Shown piece after piece: positions 1 to 8,869 of a stretch of 64,000 nt of DNA (positions are counted from its first letter, which is position 1; each line of letters starts with the position of its first letter). Below the pieces are notes generated by a model. The model worked only from the letters and a program-made list of their open reading frames with translations, did not search any database and was not told the origin of the DNA. The stretch covers positions 81,481-145,480 of the forward strand of contig JAEUHX010000055.1 of the NCBI GenBank assembly GCA_016792805.1, given 5' to 3'. This DNA is from Planctomycetota bacterium. Its GTDB lineage: Bacteria; Planctomycetota; UBA1135; JACQFD01. The translations under genes and the position numbers were made by a program.

Positions 1-380
1 CATCGGCGCGGATCTGAACGTAGCTCCCCCGACCGGCTTACGTCACAGACCAGAGTCCGCGGGCCGGCCGATCGGCGATTCGCTGCGAGCGACGCGGGGC
101 GGCTACACCTCGAACTCGATTGAGTAGCCCGCCTCGCTCACCCCAGACCTCGTGGTGCCGCTTTGATGGCGTATTCCGCGGGTACTCGGGAAGGTGCCGG
201 TCGCAACCCTCTGGTAAGACCGGAGTTCCAATCGGTCAGAGCTCTCGCCTACGAGCCATGCCAGGTGGAAGACGCATGGCTAATCCATGGCTAGCGACGC
301 AAGATTTGACCACTCACCGTGCCATCAATGGCTAAATACGCCCTCATTTACCATTCAGTCGCCATACCCTCCGGCTCGCC
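1..380. other. Left-edge non-coding stretch, possible gene tail
   Basis: No confident gene lies here. Two plus-strand frames are open from the window edge, ending at 121-123 (TGA) and 125-127 (TAG). The second has the higher GC at third positions and could be the last 41 codons of a gene cut by the window, but nothing in it is recognisable. A perfect 8-bp inverted repeat (AGCCATGC at 254-261 and GCATGGCT at 274-281, 12-nt loop) lies about 100 bp upstream of the Fic start, with a related CCATGGCTA just after it. It may be regulatory; no promoter could be assigned. Confidence 0.4.
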
Positions 381-1736
381 ATGAGGATCCCCCAGAGCCC
401 TCCCGACTTCCTGCCGCTCCTCTCGAAGCTCTTTCAGTCCACGGGGGAGTTCTCTCGGATCCACCGCTCGACGGCCTACTCGGCGACCGTCGATGGGCGT
501 TACGTCCATTGGGACAAGCTGCGCCACCTGCCCCTGCCTTCCGGGATTGAGAACCACCAAATGTGGTGGGCGATTGTTCAGCTCAACCGATTGTCGCTCT
601 TTCGAGAGCTCCCATTTATGGATCGGAGCGGCTCTCCGTTTAAGTTGGCATTGCCCGACCCGCTGCTGCGGCAGCTTACGGAGATCGACCGCGACCTCAG
701 CGGACGGGTTCCTGTGCCGGACCAGCTCGTGAACTCGGCAACACGGGATCGATTCCTGATGAGTGCTCTCATTGAAGAAGCCATCACCTCAAGCCAGTTG
801 GAAGGGGCCGCGACTGCCCGAGAAGTGGCCAGAGAGATGCTTCGCTCCGGACGGAGTCCAAGAGATCAGCATGAGCGGATGATCTTTCATAACTTCGGCG
901 CCATGCGATTCATTCGCTCGGTGGCAGAGAAGGATCTCACCCCGGAGCTTATTTTTGAGATTCACAGCCGTATCACAAAAGACACCCTGGATGATCCGCG
1001 GGATGCGGGAACCCTCCGAGACTGCGACATCTCCGTGGAGGACCGGCTATCCGGAGTCGAGGTGCACAGAGGTCCCGATGCGCGGTGTCTTCCGCTCCGA
1101 ATGACGCGGCTTTGCGATTTCGCGAATGACAAAGGGACGAAGCTATTTATTCATCCTTTGGTGAAAGCCGTTCTGCTCCATTTCTTTCTGGCCTATGACC
1201 ATCCCTTCGTCGACGGCAATGGCAGAACCGCCAGGGCTCTCTTCTATTGGTCCATGCTGCACTCCGGATATCGGCTTTGTGAGTTCCTGTCGATTTCCCA
1301 TATTTTGGCCAAGGCCCCGAGCAAGTACAGCAAGGCGTATCTATATACAGAGACCGATCAAAATGATGTGACGTACTTCGTTCTCGACCAGCTCACCGCT
1401 CTTCAGCGGGCCATTCGATCGCTGCACGAATATGTTCGATCCAAGGTCGCGGAAATGGAGAGAACGCAGCACCTGATGCGAAAGGCTCAGTCCTTCAACC
1501 ATCGGCAGCTTGCACTTCTGAGCCACGCCATCGCAAACCCCGACGCTTCGTACCGGGTCACATCTCACGCGAATAGCCACCAGATCACACGGCAAACAGC
1601 GAGGACGGATCTGAACGAGCTCGTTGAGATGCAGTTGTTGTGGACTGAGACCATTCAGAAGGCCGTCATCTTCCATCCGTTCCACGACATCGAGGAGCGC
1701 CTCCAGAGCGTTGGTACGAAAGCTCCGCCGAGCTAG
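381..1736 (+). CDS. Fic family protein (predicted AMPylase)
   Basis: A Fic-domain protein of 451 aa, predicted to transfer AMP (or another nucleotide phosphate) to a hydroxyl side chain of a target protein. The core motif HPFVDGNGRTAR begins at about residue 274 and contains the catalytic His plus the nucleotide-anchoring GNGR loop. An SxxxEG inhibitory motif (SSQLEG, residues 137-142) precedes it, as in class II Fic proteins whose Glu blocks the ATP site. The C-terminal ~90 residues look like a winged-helix unit (QITRQTARTDLNEL), common in this subfamily and often DNA-binding. No toxin-antitoxin partner is visible next to it, so autoinhibition is internal. Third codon positions are clearly less GC-rich than in the next genes, which suggests transfer. 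The ATG at 381 is used; the target is unknown. Confidence 0.9.
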   Translation: MRIPQSPPDFLPLLSKLFQSTGEFSRIHRSTAYSATVDGRYVHWDKLRHLPLPSGIENHQMWWAIVQLNRLSLFRELPFMDRSGSPFKLALPDPLLRQLTEIDRDLSGRVPVPDQLVNSATRDRFLMSALIEEAITSSQLEGAATAREVAREMLRSGRSPRDQHERMIFHNFGAMRFIRSVAEKDLTPELIFEIHSRITKDTLDDPRDAGTLRDCDISVEDRLSGVEVHRGPDARCLPLRMTRLCDFANDKGTKLFIHPLVKAVLLHFFLAYDHPFVDGNGRTARALFYWSMLHSGYRLCEFLSISHILAKAPSKYSKAYLYTETDQNDVTYFVLDQLTALQRAIRSLHEYVRSKVAEMERTQHLMRKAQSFNHRQLALLSHAIANPDASYRVTSHANSHQITRQTARTDLNELVEMQLLWTETIQKAVIFHPFHDIEERLQSVGTKAPPS

Positions 1737-1883
1737 CTCCCGCGGCAAGAGCAGAGCGCGCACGATTGAGGATTCTCAGGCGAGCGAGGCAGCGATTCTC
1801 GGTGGCTGGCCCCATGGGCTTCGTCCCCATGGAGCGCGGGGCAGAGCCGCTCGCAGACCCCAGGAGTCCGCTGGCAAGGGCTT

Positions 1884-2729
1884 ATGCTCGGCGCGTTGAC
1901 CTCGCCGCTCACGATCCTCGACCACAGTCGCCGCCCCGGCCGCATGGTCTACCCCGTCCGCTCGCGCCGGAGCCGGGGCATCTCAGTCGGTGTGAATCTC
2001 TTTCCCCACAAGAAGATTTGCGACCTCGACTGCGTTTATTGTGAAGTCGATAATCCCGGCGATTCGGGCGCCGAGCCGACGATTCCGCAGCTTCGCGCCG
2101 AGCTCGAGCAGCTCTTCGAGGATGTCCGGGCGGGGCGCCTGTTCGCAGGCGAAAGGATCAATGACATCGCCTTCTCAGGCGACGGCGAGCCCACGATCTC
2201 GCCGCTCTTCGGGGAAGCCGTGGAAGCCGCGATCGATGTGCGCGCACGGCTCTGCTCGCCGAGCCTCAAGCTCGTGCTCATCACCGATGCGCTGACTCTT
2301 CACCGCGCGCCGACGCGCGCCGCGATCGACCGGCTCATGGCGCATCACGGAGAGGTGTGGGCGAAGCTCGACGCAGGCACGGAGGAGTATTTTAAGCTCG
2401 TCGACCGAGGGCATGTGCCGCTCTCGCGGCAGGTCCAGAATATTCGTGATCTTGGAAAAGTGTATCCGCTCGTCGTGCAGTCGATGTTCCTGCGGCTCCA
2501 CGGCGAGCCGACGCCCGCCAGCGAGGTTGATGCATATGTTGCCCGCATTCGTGAGCTTGTCTCCGCGGGCACGCAGATCTCTCGAATCGATGTATATACG
2601 GTTGCGCGGCCGACGACCGAGGCGTGGGCATCGCCACTCACTGACGCAGAGCTCGACGCCATCGCCGGGCGCGTGCGCGACGCGGTGCCCCCGAGCATCG
2701 CCGTCGAAACATACTATTCACACCGCTGA
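1884..2729 (+). CDS. Radical SAM protein (COG0731-like)
   Basis: A 281-aa radical SAM enzyme. The [4Fe-4S] ligands are C46, C50 and C53 (CDLDCVYC), preceded by a basic SRRSRGISVGVNLFPHK stretch typical of the short wyosine-synthase-like family (COG0731). A glycine-rich SAM-contact segment (FSGDGEPT) and KLDAGT follow. Members of this group usually act on unknown substrates, so no reaction is assigned. The start is uncertain: ATG 1884 is used, while ATG 1944 (MVYPVRSRR) would remove 20 residues and fits the family's usual short N-terminus. It ends 5 bp before the convergent minus-strand gene's stop, with no hairpin between them. Confidence 0.85.
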   Translation: MLGALTSPLTILDHSRRPGRMVYPVRSRRSRGISVGVNLFPHKKICDLDCVYCEVDNPGDSGAEPTIPQLRAELEQLFEDVRAGRLFAGERINDIAFSGDGEPTISPLFGEAVEAAIDVRARLCSPSLKLVLITDALTLHRAPTRAAIDRLMAHHGEVWAKLDAGTEEYFKLVDRGHVPLSRQVQNIRDLGKVYPLVVQSMFLRLHGEPTPASEVDAYVARIRELVSAGTQISRIDVYTVARPTTEAWASPLTDAELDAIAGRVRDAVPPSIAVETYYSHR

Positions 2730-2734
2730 GAAGT

Positions 2735-5614
2735 TTACAGGCCGCGAAGATCGGCCCGATGAGCACGCTCGGTCAGCGCGCGCGCTTCGTCGGGTCGGCC
2801 GAGACGAGTGAGGGCGCGCGCCGCGATGCGCAGAAGCGACGGATCGGCATCGGAGGCCGAGAGATCCTCGCGGAGCACTGTAAGAACTCCCTCATAATCG
2901 CGAAGCTCACCGCGCCAGACGGCAAGCTGGCGGCGCATGGCGCGCGCGGTGAGTTCGTCGTCGGCGCGATACGCCGCAAGCCGCTCGCAAGCTGCGCGCA
3001 GCTTGTTCGCGAGCGCCATGCCGTCGGAGGTGGAGCGGCGCGCGTGGCGAATCTCTTCGGCAGCTGCGACCAAAACCTCGCGTGCGTTTTGTGGATTTCT
3101 GAATCGGGACTCCATCTCCGGCGTCGAGAAAAGGAGCCCGAGCTGCTCCCCATCGGGCTCGGCGACCCACGCCTCGAGAGCCGACTCGGCGGCGCCATGC
3201 TCGCCGTCCTCGAGCTTCCCACGGGCTTCCATCGCCCGGAGGTTCGCAACCATGAGGCGCTGGAGCCGAGGCCGCAGCGCCGGATCGATACCGAAATGAT
3301 TTATGAGTTCTTCGGCGGACCAGGGGCGCCGTGAATAATAGGTAAGATTCTGCGCGAGGGTACGCGGAAGGAAGAGATTCCGCGCGGCGCGGAACTCCAA
3401 AACCTGTCGATCGTCGGTTACGAGATCCGTCCCCTCAGGCGCGAGCTGTGCCGCTCCCGCGACGAGCCCGGCCAGCAGCCGCAACGGATCGTCAAGTCGG
3501 ATCGATTTGAGGTCATTTGCCACTTCTCCTTGTCGCGCACGCTCGGCAAAGCGCGCCGCGTCGATGCGAAGCTCATCGCGGGCGCCGAGGAGCACGGCAT
3601 CGCCAGCGTAGGTGATCCAAAGAGCCGAATTCGGAAACGCGGCGCGAAAGCTCGCGCCGATGGCCGTCGTCTCCGGGAGCGCCATCTCATAGAGCGGCAG
3701 CCAGTGGACGGCGACCCCGCCCGGCGCGAGTGCATTCCGGACAAGCTCAAAATAATCGTAAGTATATAGATTTGCGGCGCCCGAGATCCACGGATGGATT
3801 GGATCGCTGGTGATCACATCGAAGAAGCCACGGGCGCGTTCCGCGAGGACGCGCCGGCCGTCCTCGTACCGGACCTCCACGTTGGCTCGGTCGAGCACTC
3901 CATGGTTCGCCGCGGCGAATGCGCGCGTCGCGGCAGCGACCTCGGGAGAGAGCTCGGCGATGATTACTTCTGCACCTGGGTGGACCGCGACCGCCCCCGC
4001 CGTGACGCCGGCGCCGAGCCCGACCACGAGCGCGCGCTTGGGATCTGGATGCAATAACATCGGCAGGTGACCCAGCACGAGCTGGTTGCGTTGCGCTTCG
4101 AATCCGGTGCTCGCCTCTTTCTTGCCATTGATGGCAAAGTCCCGGACGCGGGCCCCGTCGCCGTAGACGAGCTCCGTCACGGTGGCCGTCGCAGAAACGC
4201 CCTCGACGTGGACGACGACGTTTTCTGTGGACATTGCCCGCGACGCGGCGGCGTTCCCCGATTCAGCCTGCTCGCGCGCCAGCGCGTCGTAGAGCCAAAG
4301 CCGAAGCCGCTCGGAGCGCGCAGGAATCGCGAGTGAGACGAGCGCCGCAGCAGCAACGGCCGCCCCGGCGACGCGCCCCGCCCCGCTTCCCGCCACGGCG
4401 GCTGCTGCAAGCGCAGCCGCCGCTCCGGCCACCGACAGCGAACCGACGAGTCCAAGGCGAGGGACGAGTACATAAGTAGTCACCATGGAGGCCGCGATGG
4501 CGCCCACAGTGTTCACTCCATACACAAGCCCGAGCGCCTGGGAACCTTCGCGGCGCGCGAGCCTCACGAGCCACGGAAATGCCAGTCCCGACGCGAGCGC
4601 CGGCGGAGCGAGCACACCGAGCGCCGTGAGATGGGTCCACAGAAGCCCGCTCGTGAGCGACGCCGCCGCAGCGGGATCGGAAAGGAACAGATTCCGCAGC
4701 GCCAGCAAAATGGAGTAAGCGCCCGCGACGGCGGCGGCGAGCGCCAGCAGCGCGACCACGAGTCGCCCGCGCAGCCGGCCGGGGTCATCCGAGCCCGCGG
4801 ACCCGATCGCGGCCCCGGCCACGACGGCAACTAGGAACACGACAAGCGTACAAGTGATCGCATAGGTCGAACCACCGAGCACTTGATACAGCATGCGGTT
4901 GAGCACGACCTCGCCCGCGATCGAAACGGCGCCGGTTACAAATGCGACCGCGAGGCAAGCGCGGAGCCCGAGCACGGAGCCCTTGGCGTCGCCCCGGACC
5001 TCGACCTCGGCCTCCGGCTCATCGGGCACTCGAGTCACGGCCAACGAAAGCGCGCCCGCACAGAGATGGATCACGGCTGCAGTGCGGACGCTGCCCCGAA
5101 GCCCGATCATTTCCAAAAGCACATATCCTGCGAGCGCCGCGCCAGCCGCTCCGCCAAGGGTATTCCAGGCATAGAGCCGCGACGCGGCGCGGCCGTCGGC
5201 ACCGGCCGCTCTGCACAAAAGCGGCAGGGTAAGCCCCATCACGAATGTGGGAACGAAAAGCCACAAAGCCGCGAGCTCCGCACGGGATCCGAGCGCTCGA
5301 GCCGTTGCGATGAGCACTGCTGGGCTAGACGCGGCAAATCCGGCGCACAGGACCTCCGCCAGGGCGTAGAGCCGCGGCGCGATACGCGCTGCCACGCGCC
5401 AGCGGGCTCCCGCGAGCGAGCCGAGGGCAAGCCCGCCAAAGAAGGTCGCCAGCACCCACGAGAGCGCCGGGGCCGTGGCGCCGATCTCCAACGAAAGGAT
5501 GCGAATCCACGCGATCTCATCGATGAGCCCGGCGGCGCCGCTCGCCACGACAGCGCCGAGCAGAGGGAGAGGGAGCCGTGGGCTTCCTCGGCGGTGCACG
5601 TCGGGTTCGGCCAT
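2735..5614 (-). CDS. Membrane protein fused to spermidine-synthase-like domain
   Basis: A 959-aa fused membrane transporter-like / spermidine synthase-like protein. Residues about 15-430 form roughly a dozen hydrophobic segments. Residues about 460-720 form a Rossmann methyltransferase-type domain with the glycine loop VVGLGAGVTAGAV (~530-542), an acidic ribose-binding IIAELSPEV, and DVITSDPIHPW near the usual aminopropyltransferase active-site loop. The C-terminal ~200 residues are helical and TPR-like. Such fusions are common, and polyamine synthesis has rarely been shown for them, so the reaction is left open. It starts 32 bp from the divergent TPR gene, leaving room only for compact back-to-back promoters. 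The ATG at 5614 precedes a short charged leader before the first membrane segment. Confidence 0.85.
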   Translation of the reverse strand: MAEPDVHRRGSPRLPLPLLGAVVASGAAGLIDEIAWIRILSLEIGATAPALSWVLATFFGGLALGSLAGARWRVAARIAPRLYALAEVLCAGFAASSPAVLIATARALGSRAELAALWLFVPTFVMGLTLPLLCRAAGADGRAASRLYAWNTLGGAAGAALAGYVLLEMIGLRGSVRTAAVIHLCAGALSLAVTRVPDEPEAEVEVRGDAKGSVLGLRACLAVAFVTGAVSIAGEVVLNRMLYQVLGGSTYAITCTLVVFLVAVVAGAAIGSAGSDDPGRLRGRLVVALLALAAAVAGAYSILLALRNLFLSDPAAAASLTSGLLWTHLTALGVLAPPALASGLAFPWLVRLARREGSQALGLVYGVNTVGAIAASMVTTYVLVPRLGLVGSLSVAGAAAALAAAAVAGSGAGRVAGAAVAAAALVSLAIPARSERLRLWLYDALAREQAESGNAAASRAMSTENVVVHVEGVSATATVTELVYGDGARVRDFAINGKKEASTGFEAQRNQLVLGHLPMLLHPDPKRALVVGLGAGVTAGAVAVHPGAEVIIAELSPEVAAATRAFAAANHGVLDRANVEVRYEDGRRVLAERARGFFDVITSDPIHPWISGAANLYTYDYFELVRNALAPGGVAVHWLPLYEMALPETTAIGASFRAAFPNSALWITYAGDAVLLGARDELRIDAARFAERARQGEVANDLKSIRLDDPLRLLAGLVAGAAQLAPEGTDLVTDDRQVLEFRAARNLFLPRTLAQNLTYYSRRPWSAEELINHFGIDPALRPRLQRLMVANLRAMEARGKLEDGEHGAAESALEAWVAEPDGEQLGLLFSTPEMESRFRNPQNAREVLVAAAEEIRHARRSTSDGMALANKLRAACERLAAYRADDELTARAMRRQLAVWRGELRDYEGVLTVLREDLSASDADPSLLRIAARALTRLGRPDEARALTERAHRADLRGL

Positions 5615-5646
5615 TCGTAGAAGGCGGACGGTACCCTTCGACTGCG

Positions 5647-6780
5647 ATGTCGCCGACGACTTCTCTGCTCCTTACGCTCTGTGCGCTCCTTGAAACCGCG
5701 CAGGGAGGGGCAGCCGGTCTCGACCGCCGTGCAGCGCTCGAGCGGGCGGCGGCCGAAGAGAGGGCGCAGGATTTCTCGTCGGCGGCGCGAACGGTTGAGG
5801 AGCTGCTCTCGGCGGCCCCGAACGACCTTGAGCTTCTCGTTCGCGCGGGTCTGCTCCGGGCGCGCGGCGATTTCCATGAGCTGGCTCAGGCGCACCTCGA
5901 GGCGGCGGTGAAACTCGCGCCGTCGAAGCGTGAGGTGTGGCTTGCTCTCGGCGAGGCCCAGTGCCGTGCGCAGCGGCTCCAAGGGGCGGTGGAGTCCTTC
6001 CGGAAAGCACAAATCCTCGACGACGCCGACGGCCTTCCTTCGAACGGCTTGGGCGCCGCTCTGTATTTTCTTGCACAAATCGACGAGGCGCGCGCCGCCT
6101 TGGAGACGGCGGCGAAACGCAATCCGCGGCTCCCCGGGCCGCGGCACATGCTCGGCCGCATCGCACTCGACGAAGCGCGCTACGACGACGCGATCCGCTG
6201 GTTCTCCGAGTGCACACAGATGGACGATCGCGACGCGGAATCTTGGTCGCGGCTGGGCGTTGCCTTCCAGAAGAAGGCACAAAACGAGAAGGCGATCGAA
6301 GCCTATCGATCGGCGCTCAAATACGATCCGCTCGACCTTGGCGCGCGGCAGAACCTCGGGCGCCTGCTGATGGATCTCGGCCGCGACGCCGAGGGAAAGG
6401 CCGAACTCGAAACCCACGCGAAACTCGTTCGCGGCAAGCAGAGGCTCACGCTCGCGCTGGAGTCGCTCAAGCTCGAGCCTGCGTCGGTGCGCTCGCGCGT
6501 GGCTGTCGGAGACGCGCTGCTTCAGCTCGGGTCTCACCGCGAGGCCCTGTCACATTATCGCGAGGCGCTGCGAGGCAAGAACCCGCCGGCGGCGGCTTAC
6601 CTTGGAGCGGCGAAGGCGTTCGACGCCCTCGGAGAAGTAAGCTCCAGAGACAGGCTTGCAGCGCGCGCGCTGGAGGTCGGCAGGGACGATGCGGCATTAG
6701 TCACAGAAGCAAAGACGCTCATGGAGAAGCCTGCGAGCCAGCCCGCGAGCGCTCCCGCAGGAAAAGAGGGCGTCCGATGA
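5647..6780 (+). CDS. Exported TPR protein
   Basis: A 377-aa tetratricopeptide-repeat protein with a signal-peptide-like N-terminus (MSPTTSLLLTLCALLETAQG). At least five TPR units are visible, for example ALGEAQCRAQRLQGAVESF, ALYFLAQIDEARAALETAA, MLGRIALDEARYDDAIRWF and RLGVAFQKKAQNEKAIEAY. ATG 5647 is chosen because it directly begins the signal peptide; an upstream in-frame ATG at 5578 would overlap the divergent gene. The stop overlaps the start of the CRTAC1/UnbV gene (ATGA, 6777-6780), so the two are probably translationally coupled. A scaffold role beside an FG-GAP partner is likely; the partner beyond that gene is unknown. The Ala/Pro-rich C-terminus looks unstructured. Confidence 0.85.
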   Translation: MSPTTSLLLTLCALLETAQGGAAGLDRRAALERAAAEERAQDFSSAARTVEELLSAAPNDLELLVRAGLLRARGDFHELAQAHLEAAVKLAPSKREVWLALGEAQCRAQRLQGAVESFRKAQILDDADGLPSNGLGAALYFLAQIDEARAALETAAKRNPRLPGPRHMLGRIALDEARYDDAIRWFSECTQMDDRDAESWSRLGVAFQKKAQNEKAIEAYRSALKYDPLDLGARQNLGRLLMDLGRDAEGKAELETHAKLVRGKQRLTLALESLKLEPASVRSRVAVGDALLQLGSHREALSHYREALRGKNPPAAAYLGAAKAFDALGEVSSRDRLAARALEVGRDDAALVTEAKTLMEKPASQPASAPAGKEGVR

Positions 6781-8474
6781 GCCTGTGGGCCGCATCGCTT
6801 CTATTGTGTATTTCCCGAGCGGCAGTGCAAGACTCCCGGCCCGCACCGCCCGCGAGCGCCATCGTGCTCGAGGAGGTCGACCCGAAAACCGCGGGGATCG
6901 ACTTCGAGCACAACATGGGCAAGTCGGGAGTGAAGTTCTTGGTAGAGACCATGGGCTCCGGGCTCGCCGCATTCGATGCCGACGGCGACGGCACCGTGGA
7001 TCTGTACTTTCTCCAAGGCGCGCCGATGCCTGGATGCGCTCCATTTGACTCGCGCTCACGTTTGTACCTGAACGGCGGCGCTTGGAAGTTCGCCGATGCC
7101 ACCGACAGCTCGGGCCTCGCCCACGGCGCTTACGCCCTTGGCGCTGCAGTCGGAGACATCGAGAATGACGGCGACCTCGACGTTTATGTGAGCACCTACG
7201 GATTCGGCAAGCTCTTCAAAAATCGCGGACCCGCACAATTCGAGGATTCGACGGCGGCGGCAGGCATCTCGGCGGAAGGGTTCTACTCATCAGCGGCATT
7301 CGGCGACCTCGACAACGACGGACTCGTCGATTTATATGTTGTCAACTATGTTGAATATGCGCAGGCGAAGGCGAATCCGTTCTGCGGCAAGCACACGCCG
7401 GGCGGCCGAGCCTATTGCACTCCTCATATTTACAATGGGGGCAAAGACGCGCTGTATCGGAATACCGGCGGCGGCCGATTCGAGGACATCTCGGAGAAGG
7501 CCGGCGTCGCCCGGGCCGGCCGATTCGATGGGAAGGGTCTCGGCGTCGTGCTCTCCGATCTCGACGGCGACGGAGACCTCGAGATCGTGGTCGCCAACGA
7601 CTCCTGCGCGAACTTTCTGTATCGAAATGACGGCGGGATGAAGTTCGAGGAGATCGGACCGATCGCAGGAGTTGCCTTCGCGGAAGACGGGCGCGAGCGC
7701 GCCGGAATGGGGATCGACGCGGCCGATCTCGACGGCGACCTTCGCCCTGAGATTTTCATCACGAATCTCAATGCGGAACCGAATTCACTTTTTCGAAACC
7801 TCGGCAAGCTTCGCTTCGAGGATGCGGGCGGCGTGTCGCGGCTTGGTCCCCCGTCGGTTCCTTTTGTGGGATTTGGGTGCGCCCTCGTCGATTGGGACGG
7901 CGATGGCGACCGCGACGTGCTCGTGGCAAATGGTCACATCCTCGACAATGCGGAGCTCTTTGGAGATGTGAGCCCGTACAAGCAACGGCCGCTGCTGTTC
8001 GAGAACGACGGTCGCGGCCGATTTCGGCGGCTTCCGCCGACAGCCCCATTTCTGACGACGCCGCGCGTGCTCCGCGGGCTCGCTGTCGCAGATCTCGACG
8101 GCGACGGCGATCCCGATGCCGCCGCCACAGCGTCCGAGGGCTCTCCCGTGCTGCTACAAAACCGCTCGACAGGCACGGGCAACTGGGTGCGGATTCGGCT
8201 TCGCGGAAAGCCGTCGAACGCTGCCGGCATCGGCGCGAGCGTGCGGTGGGGCCGCGGTGGTGTCGAGTCGGCTGCGGAGTGCCGCACGGCGTTCTCGTAC
8301 ATGAGTGCGTCGCAGCCCGAGGTGCTGGTGCCGCTGGACCCTGTGCGTTCGCTCGACTGGATCGAAGTGCGCTGGCCAAGCGGCTTCATCGATCGGTGGA
8401 ACTCGCCGAAGTTCGAGTCGGCGCAGGCGGTGCTCGAAGAGTCGGGAGAAGCAGCGAGCCGACCGAGCCGTTGA
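6777..8474 (+). CDS. CRTAC1 family FG-GAP/UnbV protein
   Basis: A 565-aa exported beta-propeller protein of the CRTAC1 (ASPIC/UnbV) family. A signal peptide (LWAASLLLCISRAA) is followed by repeated FG-GAP blades with calcium loops such as DADGDGTVDLYF, DIENDGDLDVYV, DLDNDGLVDLYVV, DLDGDGDLEIVV, DWDGDGDRDVLV and DLDGDGDPDAAAT. The C-terminal ~85 residues carry the UnbV signature (NAAGIGASVRW, then SLDWIEVRWPSG). Such proteins are usually extracellular or cell-surface; the ligand is unknown. The start ATG at 6777 overlaps the TPR gene's stop, so the pair forms an operon. No terminator is visible, but a dispersed repeat element begins about 120 bp downstream. Confidence 0.9.
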   Translation: MSLWAASLLLCISRAAVQDSRPAPPASAIVLEEVDPKTAGIDFEHNMGKSGVKFLVETMGSGLAAFDADGDGTVDLYFLQGAPMPGCAPFDSRSRLYLNGGAWKFADATDSSGLAHGAYALGAAVGDIENDGDLDVYVSTYGFGKLFKNRGPAQFEDSTAAAGISAEGFYSSAAFGDLDNDGLVDLYVVNYVEYAQAKANPFCGKHTPGGRAYCTPHIYNGGKDALYRNTGGGRFEDISEKAGVARAGRFDGKGLGVVLSDLDGDGDLEIVVANDSCANFLYRNDGGMKFEEIGPIAGVAFAEDGRERAGMGIDAADLDGDLRPEIFITNLNAEPNSLFRNLGKLRFEDAGGVSRLGPPSVPFVGFGCALVDWDGDGDRDVLVANGHILDNAELFGDVSPYKQRPLLFENDGRGRFRRLPPTAPFLTTPRVLRGLAVADLDGDGDPDAAATASEGSPVLLQNRSTGTGNWVRIRLRGKPSNAAGIGASVRWGRGGVESAAECRTAFSYMSASQPEVLVPLDPVRSLDWIEVRWPSGFIDRWNSPKFESAQAVLEESGEAASRPSR

Positions 8475-8869
8475 AGTTCTTACAATCAAAGCGCCTTGTT
8501 GCAATCCCTGGATTCGCGCAGCCGCTCCCTTGCGGATTCCTCCTGGCTGCGAGATTTTGTTGGGGTCCGGCATATCCCCCCGAGTGCTGAACAAGGTGGA
8601 CGTTTCAAAAGTGCTCCCGGTGCTTGCACGGGTGCTACACGCTGCGAGCGCGAGGAATCGTCGCCCAGCGCAAGAAGCCTCGCCGCAGGCGTAGCCAAGG
8701 AGTTACGTCGAAGACGAGGCGACGCGGCGATGGGCGACGAGGCCCGCGCGCAGCGCGGATGACTTTTGAAACGTCCTCCAAGTCCTCGCCAGCCCTCCTC
8801 CGGCGCCCCGCCCCGCCGCGTGTCTTGCGTCCCTGTTCCCGCGTGGCATCCGCTCACTAGAGGCTCTCA
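8475..8869. other. Intergenic stretch carrying a repeat element
   Basis: No gene is visible in these 395 bp. The middle holds a complete copy of the dispersed inverted-repeat element (8595-8780). The last 15 bp contain a GAGG sequence that serves as ribosome binding site for the FG-GAP gene starting at 8870. No clear promoter was found. Confidence 0.6.
8595..8780 (-). repeat. Dispersed intergenic inverted-repeat element, full copy
   Basis: About 185 bp bounded by an inverted 15-mer: GGACGTTTCAAAAGT at 8598-8612 and its complement at 8763-8777. Read on the minus strand, it runs through AGTCATCCGCGCTGCGCGCG, then ACTCCTTGGCTACGCC, then GATTCCTCGCGCTCG. The same blocks recur at 37673-37850 (same order on the plus strand) and, shortened, at 62836-62916. 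It is entirely intergenic and has no open frame of its own. It resembles a MITE or REP-type element; transcription is not evident. Confidence 0.65.

Noticed and set aside
190..260. tRNA- or tmRNA-like segment (GACCG...TTCC...CGGTC)
   Set aside because: The stem is only 5 bp with a 10-nt loop; no acceptor stem, anticodon arm or CCA end can be built around it.
5937..6776. In-frame 280-codon upstream extension of the CRTAC1/UnbV gene
   Set aside because: It runs out of frame through the TPR gene, is Arg-rich and lacks domains. The ATG at 6777 starts a signal peptide and overlaps the TPR stop.
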